This document shows positions 58,567 to 64,000 of a stretch of DNA of 64,000 nucleotides, one piece after another. The notes under the pieces are model-generated. The model saw only the letters and a program-made list of their open reading frames with translations. It had not been told where the DNA came from and did no database searches. Made by a program: the position numbers and the translations under genes. Within the stretch, counting starts at the first letter, position 1, and every line of letters begins with the position of its first letter. This DNA comes from Desulfobulbaceae bacterium (GTDB lineage: Bacteria; Bacteroidota; Ignavibacteria; Kapaibacteriales; UBA2268): positions 46,654-110,653 of the forward strand of contig JAGXRP010000032.1 of NCBI GenBank assembly GCA_018335795.1, read 5' to 3'.

Positions 58567-58893
58567 ATGATAAAAAATAAAGATTTCAGAATCGTTTTTG
58601 CAACGACGAATAATGAGGATTTAGCCTCGATTATAGCTGAAACTTTAGTCCAAGAAAGCCTTGCAGCGTGTTGTTCGATTATCTCTGGTGCCATTTCAAT
58701 TTACGAATGGCAAAAAAAAATTGAAAAACGCCAAGAATTCATATTGATGATAAAGACATCCAATAGTCATCTTGACAAACTTGAAAATAGAATTAAAGAA
58801 TTACATAATGATGAAGTACCCGAAATTATTGCAGTTGAAATTAGCGAACTTTCCGAAGGATACATGGATTGGATGAACAAGACGATAAAATGA
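58567..58893 (+). CDS. cutA: CutA1 divalent-cation tolerance protein
   Basis: Small trimeric cytoplasmic protein linked to copper and other metal tolerance; its exact role is unsettled. FATTNNEDLASIIAETLVQESLAACCSII, YEWQKKIEKRQEFILMIKTS and VPEIIAVEISE are family features. At 108 residues it is normal. Its TGA overlaps the radC ATG (ATGA). Confidence 0.93.
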   Translation: MIKNKDFRIVFATTNNEDLASIIAETLVQESLAACCSIISGAISIYEWQKKIEKRQEFILMIKTSNSHLDKLENRIKELHNDEVPEIIAVEISELSEGYMDWMNKTIK

Positions 58894-59630
58894 TACCTCA
58901 TACTTTAGAACCTGTCGAGACCGGAAACGGAAATTACACTCCCACAAACCGATTCACTCCGATTAGGGAATGGCGGACTGACGAGAAACCGCGAGAAAGG
59001 CTAATGATGCACGGACCTGAAGTGTTATCGGATAGCGAGTTATTGGCAATAATCGTTGGCTCGGGAACTGTAGGCAGGTCTGCAATTGATATAGCGAGGG
59101 AATTATTAAAAAAACATACTTCATTGAATCAATTGGCTCGGTGTGATTTTAGCGAATTCAAGAATATCTCAGGAATTGGAGATGCCAAAGCCGTTAGCAT
59201 AATTGCAGCATTTGAGCTTAGCAGAAGAATAGAAATCGCACCATTTTCAGGTAAAAAAATATTCCGCTCACCCGAAGACATAGCTGAATATTACATTCCA
59301 CGTCTCAGAGATTTGCGAATTGAAGTATTCAAAGTGCTTTTGCTGACAACATCCAATCAAATATTCCGTGACTTGACTATAACTGAGGGAATACTAAATT
59401 CGAGCGTAGTACATCCCCGCGAAGTATTCCGATTGGCAATTACTGAAAGTGCAGCAGCAATAATCTTGATGCACAATCATCCGTCCGGCAATCCTGAACC
59501 ATCGAAGGAAGATATAAAAATCACAGAACAAATAGTCCAAGCCGGAAAAATAATAGGCATCAAAGTTTTAGACCATTTAATAATTGCAGGTGATAAATTC
59601 ACCAGTTTTGTCTCATTAGGTTTGATATGA
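58890..59630 (+). CDS. radC: RadC/JAMM-family protein
   Basis: JAB/MPN metalloprotein, long called a DNA repair protein although its activity is unclear. The N-terminal helix-hairpin-helix part has PRERLMMHGPEVLSDSELLAIIVGSG and FKNISGIGDAKA. The zinc motif is in place: Glu before, then HNHPSGNPEPSKED. The frame extends to 58869, but ATG 58890 overlaps the cutA stop as ATGA and gives the usual 246 residues. Its stop in turn overlaps the start of the M16 peptidase gene. Confidence 0.93.
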   Translation: MIPHTLEPVETGNGNYTPTNRFTPIREWRTDEKPRERLMMHGPEVLSDSELLAIIVGSGTVGRSAIDIARELLKKHTSLNQLARCDFSEFKNISGIGDAKAVSIIAAFELSRRIEIAPFSGKKIFRSPEDIAEYYIPRLRDLRIEVFKVLLLTTSNQIFRDLTITEGILNSSVVHPREVFRLAITESAAAIILMHNHPSGNPEPSKEDIKITEQIVQAGKIIGIKVLDHLIIAGDKFTSFVSLGLI

Positions 59631-60898
59631 AAAACAAGAATAATTTACAAGAAACAAAAACTCATTCATTGGAAATAACACGAACTGTCTTAAATAATGG
59701 ATTGACATTAGTAACAGAAAAAATCCCTCATGCCGAATCAATAGCTTTAGGTATATTTGTAAATGCAGGCTCGCGAGACGATAGCCCCGATTACAGCGGT
59801 ACAGCTCATTTTATGGAACATGCTGTTTTTAGACGCTCCCAAAAGCGTACTTCACGCAGAATTGCAGGTGAATTCGAATCAATGGGTGCATATACGAATG
59901 CATTCACATCGCAGGAATATACTTGCTTTTATGTGCGAGCACTGAAGAAACATTTTAGAAAAACATTGAATATTTTGTTCGACATAACGATTAATCCATT
60001 GCTTTTGCAAAAGGAAATTGAAAAAGAACAGTTGATAATACTTGAAGAAATCAAATCATACGAGGATGACCCCGAAGAATACATTTTTGATTTGGGAGAT
60101 AAAATTCTTTTTCAGAATCATCCATTGGGAAATCCGATAATCGGAACAAAAGAGTCTGTCGGGGAAATCAATTCGGATGTTTTACAACAATTCCACCGAG
60201 AATACTATAAACCCGACAATATCATTATAACTTTTGTCGGCGATATCGAGCATCAAGTTGTTTTGAATGCAATTTCGAACTTATTCGGGGCATTGGATGC
60301 AGGGTACAGAGTTTACACGCGTATAGCACCTGAACCATTTGCAGCTCTAACTCTCGAAATGGCAAAACCTGTGCAACAATCACATCTGCTTTTGGGCAAA
60401 AGAGCTGCATCACTCAAAGATGAAGATAGAACTGCTCTGATGATATTCAATATTTTGTTTGGCGATGGAATGAGTTCGCGTTTGTACCAAAAGCTTCGCG
60501 ACCGCCATGGAATAGCATATTCGATATTTTCGACCTTGCAGATGCACTCTGATGCAGGTGTCTTTTATATTTATGCTGCAACGGATACGAAAAAAGTTCG
60601 GATTACTGAGACAATGATTTTCGAACAAATGAACCAAATCCTCAATGATAAATTGAATCGTTCTGAGATCAATCGTGCAAAAGAACAATTGAAATCAAGC
60701 CTGATTATGGATTTGGAAAGCATGTCAGCGCGAATGCAGTCATTGGCGAAAAATGAGCTTTTAATCGGGGACCACGAAAGCGTTCGAGAAATCATCGAAA
60801 GAATAGATGCCATAACTTTAGTTAATGTAAAAGAAACAGCCGCAAAATATTTTGGTGACGGTAGTTGGAGCAAAGCTCATATTTATCCCGAGAAATAA
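59627..60898 (+). CDS. M16-family zinc peptidase (processing peptidase-like)
   Basis: Inverzincin with the HxxEH motif HFMEH (61-65) and the third zinc ligand in the EKEQLIILEEI stretch about 75 residues later. The C-terminal half has NILFGDGMSSRLYQKLRDRHGIAYSIFS, the usual substrate-gripping region. At 423 residues it is a single-chain, active-looking member, similar to bacterial relatives of the mitochondrial processing peptidase. No signal peptide, so probably cytoplasmic. ATGA overlap with radC. Confidence 0.92.
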   Translation: MKNKNNLQETKTHSLEITRTVLNNGLTLVTEKIPHAESIALGIFVNAGSRDDSPDYSGTAHFMEHAVFRRSQKRTSRRIAGEFESMGAYTNAFTSQEYTCFYVRALKKHFRKTLNILFDITINPLLLQKEIEKEQLIILEEIKSYEDDPEEYIFDLGDKILFQNHPLGNPIIGTKESVGEINSDVLQQFHREYYKPDNIIITFVGDIEHQVVLNAISNLFGALDAGYRVYTRIAPEPFAALTLEMAKPVQQSHLLLGKRAASLKDEDRTALMIFNILFGDGMSSRLYQKLRDRHGIAYSIFSTLQMHSDAGVFYIYAATDTKKVRITETMIFEQMNQILNDKLNRSEINRAKEQLKSSLIMDLESMSARMQSLAKNELLIGDHESVREIIERIDAITLVNVKETAAKYFGDGSWSKAHIYPEK

Positions 60899-60970
60899 TA
60901 GATTCGAATATTTAAAACATATTGCAATATTATCATACGTTCATTCGTCTGAAATTCGCGTAGAATTATT

Positions 60971-60978
60971 TATATTTG
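60971..60978 (+). promoter_or_regulatory. candidate -7 box of trxB
   Basis: TATATTTG matches TAnnTTTG and lies 34 bases before the trxB ATG. No exact -33 TTTG is seen at the expected distance. The rest of the 113-base gap shows nothing else. Confidence 0.4.
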
Positions 60979-61011
60979 TAGATTAAAATCTGTAAAATTA
61001 AGGCAATAAAA

Positions 61012-61953
61012 ATGGCAAAACATTTTAAAGTGATTATTATAGGCTCAGGTCCTGCTGGCTTCACAGCAGCATTATACGCTTCGAGAGCCAATCTTGAAGT
61101 AGCGATTTTTGAGGGCAACCAGCCCGGAGGCCAGCTCACAATAACAACCGATGTTGAAAATTATCCCGGCTTCGCCGATGGAATCGAAGGTCCTGAAATG
61201 ATGGAAATTTTCCGTAAACAAGCCCAAAGATTCGGAGCAGTATCATTATTTGAAACGATTGAAAAAGTTGATTTTTCCGAGCGCCCATTCAAACTGAAAT
61301 CAGAAAGAGATGAGTACACTTGCGATGCATTGATAATCGCAACCGGTGCTACTGCTAAGCTTTTGGATATCGAAAGCGAGCGTAAATATTGGGGTTCAGG
61401 GATTTCAGCTTGTGCCACTTGCGACGGCTTCTTTTTCAAAGGCGAAAAAATATTCGTAATCGGCGGTGGTGATACAGCAATGGAAGAAGCGAACTATTTG
61501 ACACATTTCGGCGAATCAGTCACATTAGTTCATAGACGCAGCGAATTCCGTGCATCGAAAATCATGGTCGAACGTACTCAGAAAAATCCCAAAGTCAAAA
61601 TCATCACAGATAGCATTGTGGACGAATTTTTGGGCGAAGAAAACATGGGAATCAAGAGATTGACAGGCTTGAGATTGAAAAATGTCGTTACCGGAGAAAT
61701 GAGCAATCACGAAGCCGGAGGATGTTTCATCGCAATCGGACACAGCCCGAATACCTCGCTATTTGAGGGAAAGCTCGACAAAGACGAGAACGGATATTTG
61801 ATAACACAGGGCAAATCCACTTATACTAATATTCCGGGCGTATTTGCCTGTGGAGACGTCCAAGACCATGTCTATCGCCAAGCTGTGACCGCTGCAGGTT
61901 CGGGATGTGCCGCCGCAATTGATGCCGAACGTTGGTTAGCCGAGCAAGAATAA
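61012..61953 (+). CDS. trxB: thioredoxin reductase
   Basis: FAD enzyme that reduces thioredoxin with NADPH. FAD site IIGSGPAGFTAALYASRA (9-26), the redox pair Cys134 and Cys137 in CATCDG, the NADPH fold VIGGGDTAMEEANYL followed by HRRSEFRAS, and the FAD end GVFACGDVQDHVYRQAVTAAGSGC. At 313 residues it is complete. It is a single gene with its own terminator. Confidence 0.97.
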   Translation: MAKHFKVIIIGSGPAGFTAALYASRANLEVAIFEGNQPGGQLTITTDVENYPGFADGIEGPEMMEIFRKQAQRFGAVSLFETIEKVDFSERPFKLKSERDEYTCDALIIATGATAKLLDIESERKYWGSGISACATCDGFFFKGEKIFVIGGGDTAMEEANYLTHFGESVTLVHRRSEFRASKIMVERTQKNPKVKIITDSIVDEFLGEENMGIKRLTGLRLKNVVTGEMSNHEAGGCFIAIGHSPNTSLFEGKLDKDENGYLITQGKSTYTNIPGVFACGDVQDHVYRQAVTAAGSGCAAAIDAERWLAEQE

Positions 61954-61968
61954 ATTTGATTGAACGAG

Positions 61969-61995
61969 GCTGTCCCAAAAGGGCAGCTTTTTTTT
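61969..61995 (+). terminator. rho-independent terminator after trxB
   Basis: GCTGTCCC (61969-61976) pairs with GGGCAGC (61981-61987) apart from one bulged T, loop AAAA, then eight T. Confidence 0.88.
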
Positions 61996-62497
61996 GGGGG
62001 GCTGAAACCTCACCCCGAACCTTCGAAGGTGAAAAAGAAAAGATATTTTGGAAAAAAATAAAATATTTTCATATTTTATTTGGAAATGTCATAATGCATT
62101 AATATGTTAGCATTGTTGAGACATACAATAAAGACAATTGATGTTGAAAATTTGTAAAATAGAGATTTATACAGAGCTACAGAGCTACAGAGCTACAGAG
62201 GAGCGACGAGATGCTAAAGTCTTATTGTACCCTATTGCTCAATACTTTTCCACAAACGAATGCAATTGCAACACACAAGAATCATAGTTTAAGTTTATCT
62301 TCCAAACTCTCGCAAAGTTCATTGACAATACATAAATCGTATTCACTCACTGTTGAGAGAGGTAGGATGTGATTGTGCGATAAACACCCAGAGCACGGGG
62401 AGCTTTGGGGGTGAGCTGAATACCCACCGCATCGAAACTTTTATATGTATTAGTTTTTATTAATTTAATTTGTATAATTTATTTTAAAGGTTTTAAA
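61996..62497. other. 500-base gene-free stretch with palindrome and tandem repeat
   Basis: No convincing gene. It holds a 12-bp palindrome ACCTTCGAAGGT (62019-62030), an 8-bp tandem repeat (62171-62200), and patches (62380-62440) richer in G than the rest. Read on the minus strand, the bases before the repeat encode TLASRRSSVAL, but the frame is stopped within a few codons. It looks like decayed or repeat-derived intergenic DNA before the accessory genes at the window end. Confidence 0.5.
62171..62200 (+). repeat. 8-bp tandem repeat, 3.75 copies
   Basis: ACAGAGCT is repeated without error three times, followed by ACAGAG. Too short and without spacers to be a CRISPR array; a slippage-type simple repeat. 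Confidence 0.9.
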
Positions 62498-62962
62498 ATG
62501 AAAAAACTATTATTGATAATATTTATTACTCAGTTAGTATTCTGCTATGACGCATATAGCGACCTTAAAAAGAAATACAATACATCGGCTGCTCTAGAAG
62601 ATAGAGGTGATGGGACTCCGAAATTTGGAAATGGATATTTAACTGTTGAAATATATTGCTTCCCTGATGATAGATGTGAGTTATCGTGTTTTGATCCAGG
62701 TGGCCCAGTTACATGCGATTTTGCGACTGCTGAATGGTGTGAAAATTGCGATTCTTTTAGAATTTTTTACCAAAATAGTAAAGGCGATGAAATGTTTGAC
62801 CATGCAAAAGAACAAATAAATCTCGGGATTTTTTCTGGCGTCTATACTAACAATATAATGTATGTTCCACTTGGAAAAATGTATTACAGAACCGTAGAGT
62901 GGTCTACAGATATACAAAACTTTGAAGCACAAATCAATATAACAATAACTGAAAAAGATTAA
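62498..62962 (+). CDS. unrecognised small secreted protein with six clustered cysteines
   Basis: 154 residues. A signal peptide is clear (MKKLLLIIFITQLVFCYDAYS). The mature part has six Cys between about residues 52 and 88 (YCFPDDRCELSCFDPGGPVTC ... WCENC), suggesting disulfides or metal binding, then a beta-rich C-terminal half. I recognise no family. AAAGG lies about ten bases upstream of the ATG. A hairpin follows the stop. Codon use is AT-rich like its downstream neighbour. Confidence 0.65.
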   Translation: MKKLLLIIFITQLVFCYDAYSDLKKKYNTSAALEDRGDGTPKFGNGYLTVEIYCFPDDRCELSCFDPGGPVTCDFATAEWCENCDSFRIFYQNSKGDEMFDHAKEQINLGIFSGVYTNNIMYVPLGKMYYRTVEWSTDIQNFEAQINITITEKD

Positions 62963-62980
62963 ATTTCAATATTATTTTTT

Positions 62981-63019
62981 ACACTATGCATGTTTTAAGG
63001 ATCATGCATGGTGTCTTTA
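62981..63019 (+). terminator. hairpin after the small secreted protein gene, weak terminator
   Basis: Twelve-base stem (ACACTATGCATG 62981-62992 with CATGCATGGTGT 63003-63014, one T-G pair), ten-base loop, followed only by CTTTA. Strong stem but poor T-run. Confidence 0.6.
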
Positions 63020-63030
63020 TATTCAAGATT

Positions 63031-64000
63031 ATGAACACAATACTAATGTTATTTTTTTTAAGGAGCTTATTTGGAAATATTTCTGAATATGAAATTCCTG
63101 CCGATGGATTATCGAGAATCAATTGGGTAGATATTGTTGAGGTAAACAATAAAATGTATTATTATGATAGAAAGTTAGATCATGATTGTTCAATTAGGTT
63201 AATTAATATCAAAGATTCAACTGAGATTATCAAACTTATAATTGATGTTGGTATGCTCTATACAATCAATTGCGAGAAATACATCATTACAAATATTTGT
63301 AGCGACGCTGATACATTGATATTTTGCATTGCAAATAAAGCAATAAGATATGTGTATGATGGGGCAACTGAATTAAATTCGGATAAAATTTACGACTTAG
63401 AAGAAATTTTCAAACAGGATAGACTCTACTATGCAAATAGACTTGTACTGGATAAAGGCATTCTAGTCGGGTTATCTGACAAATACTTACCAAAAAGCTA
63501 TAATAAGGACAATTTATTTAGTTGGCAACTCAATCTTTCTGATACTAATCATAGCTTTGAAATTTATGAAGATACTAAAGGCTTTTATTGGACCTTATTT
63601 CAACCGAGAAATGTAATTGATTATTTTCAAGGGTCATATGCCGTGACTGATATTACCAACTACAGCATCTATATTAAAGATAAAAATTTTCAACCCGTTG
63701 ATACTTTGACGCGAAAATTCGATAATTGGAAAGCTAATACCTACGAACTTGAAAAATTTGAAGGCAAGCACCCAATGGAAGTCATTTCTTACTTGCAATC
63801 CGACACTATTACAAGAAATTTGATTCATAGAGTGAATTTTCTTGATTCAAATCACATACTTGTTTGTTTTTCGGACAATGATGATTTGTTTTTAGATAGT
63901 TCTCAGTCTCTTTATAATTTCAAATATGACCTTTGGGCTAAGAAAGACAATGACTGGTTCTTAGAGTCATCAGATATTTCTTTATCCGAGGACAAAATTC
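63031..64000 (+). CDS. unrecognised protein, 3' end beyond the window
   Basis: Frame open from ATG 63031 to the window end, 323 codons so far. It starts MNTILMLFFLRSLFGNISEYEIPADGLSR, where the first 17 or so residues look like a signal peptide. The rest is beta-rich with frequent aromatic and Asp/Asn residues and recurring turns (VNNKMYYYDRKLD, ANKAIRYVYDGATEL, FEIYEDTKGFYW), compatible with a beta-propeller but without a motif I can name. An in-frame ATG at 63004 lies inside the preceding hairpin and is less likely; ATG 63046 is another choice. Apparently secreted, like its upstream neighbour. Confidence 0.6.
   Translation, partial: MNTILMLFFLRSLFGNISEYEIPADGLSRINWVDIVEVNNKMYYYDRKLDHDCSIRLINIKDSTEIIKLIIDVGMLYTINCEKYIITNICSDADTLIFCIANKAIRYVYDGATELNSDKIYDLEEIFKQDRLYYANRLVLDKGILVGLSDKYLPKSYNKDNLFSWQLNLSDTNHSFEIYEDTKGFYWTLFQPRNVIDYFQGSYAVTDITNYSIYIKDKNFQPVDTLTRKFDNWKANTYELEKFEGKHPMEVISYLQSDTITRNLIHRVNFLDSNHILVCFSDNDDLFLDSSQSLYNFKYDLWAKKDNDWFLESSDISLSEDKI

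Noticed and set aside
62171..62200. Possible CRISPR repeat
   Set aside because: The units are 8 bp, directly adjacent and without spacers; no cas genes are near.
63004..63030. ATG at 63004 as start of the last gene
   Set aside because: It lies inside the hairpin that follows the previous gene, and starting at 63031 gives a better signal-like N-terminus.

Overview
The window is AT-rich, gene-dense DNA from a Gram-negative bacterium of the Bacteroidota/Chlorobiota (FCB) group. Evidence: a fused LpxC-FabZ protein, two proteins ending in type IX secretion (T9SS) sorting domains, a THUMP-like methyltransferase and a DUF5522 protein typical of Bacteroidota, a 30-residue COX24/AURKAIP1-type ribosomal protein, and TAnnTTTG-type -7 promoter boxes. 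A Kapabacteria- or Ignavibacteria-like lineage would fit, but the sequence alone does not prove it. Genes are packed tightly: many convergent pairs abut or overlap by a few bases. I see no rRNA, tRNA, CRISPR array, prophage or insertion sequence.

Layout. 1-9.5 kb: ClC transporter (cut by the window edge), class D beta-lactamase, FKBP lipoprotein with a Gly-rich repeat tail, two LPS-type glycosyltransferases, a barrel-like protein, RlmN, a threonine/serine dehydratase and a GH16-like lipoprotein. 9.6-13.9 kb: an acyl-CoA carboxylase split into three subunits (carboxyltransferase, biotin carboxylase, biotin carrier), then a fatty acid hydroxylase. 13.9-22.6 kb, minus strand: a membrane glycosyltransferase, a giant C25 (gingipain/PorU-like) T9SS cargo protein and an unrecognised four-helix membrane protein with a coiled-coil tail. 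23-27.4 kb: lysine 6-aminotransferase behind a long leader, yebC-ruvC, an O-antigen ligase/polymerase-like protein.

27.4-38 kb is the functional centre. Minus-strand genes hydC-hydB-hydA-(TM1266-type regulator)-hydG-hydE encode a trimeric NAD(H)-linked [FeFe]-hydrogenase and two H-cluster maturases. Diverging from them is an aspartase-like lyase overlapped by hydF, the third maturase, so the set needed to build the enzyme is complete. HydB is reduced to the NuoF-like core and lacks the extra ferredoxin-type domains of the well-studied bifurcating enzymes. An NAD-dependent threonine dehydrogenase lies just downstream of hydE.

38-53.2 kb holds housekeeping and envelope genes: amidinotransferase family, methyltransferase, ispH-cmk-HAD-ssb, and the envelope run uppS-bamA-ompH-ompH-lpxD-lpxC/fabZ-lpxA-polyprenyl glycosylphosphotransferase-DUF1207-like barrel. 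53.4-62 kb: HU, the tiny ribosomal protein, a 1404-residue T9SS-sorted adhesin-like protein, cutA-radC-M16 peptidase and trxB. The last 2 kb look like accessory DNA: a 544-base gap with an 8-base tandem repeat and two unrecognised secreted-type proteins, the second cut by the window end. I found no convincing wholly new system. The best leads are the reduced hydrogenase with its lyase-HydF pair, the unknown membrane protein, the long lat leader and the repeat-bearing gap.
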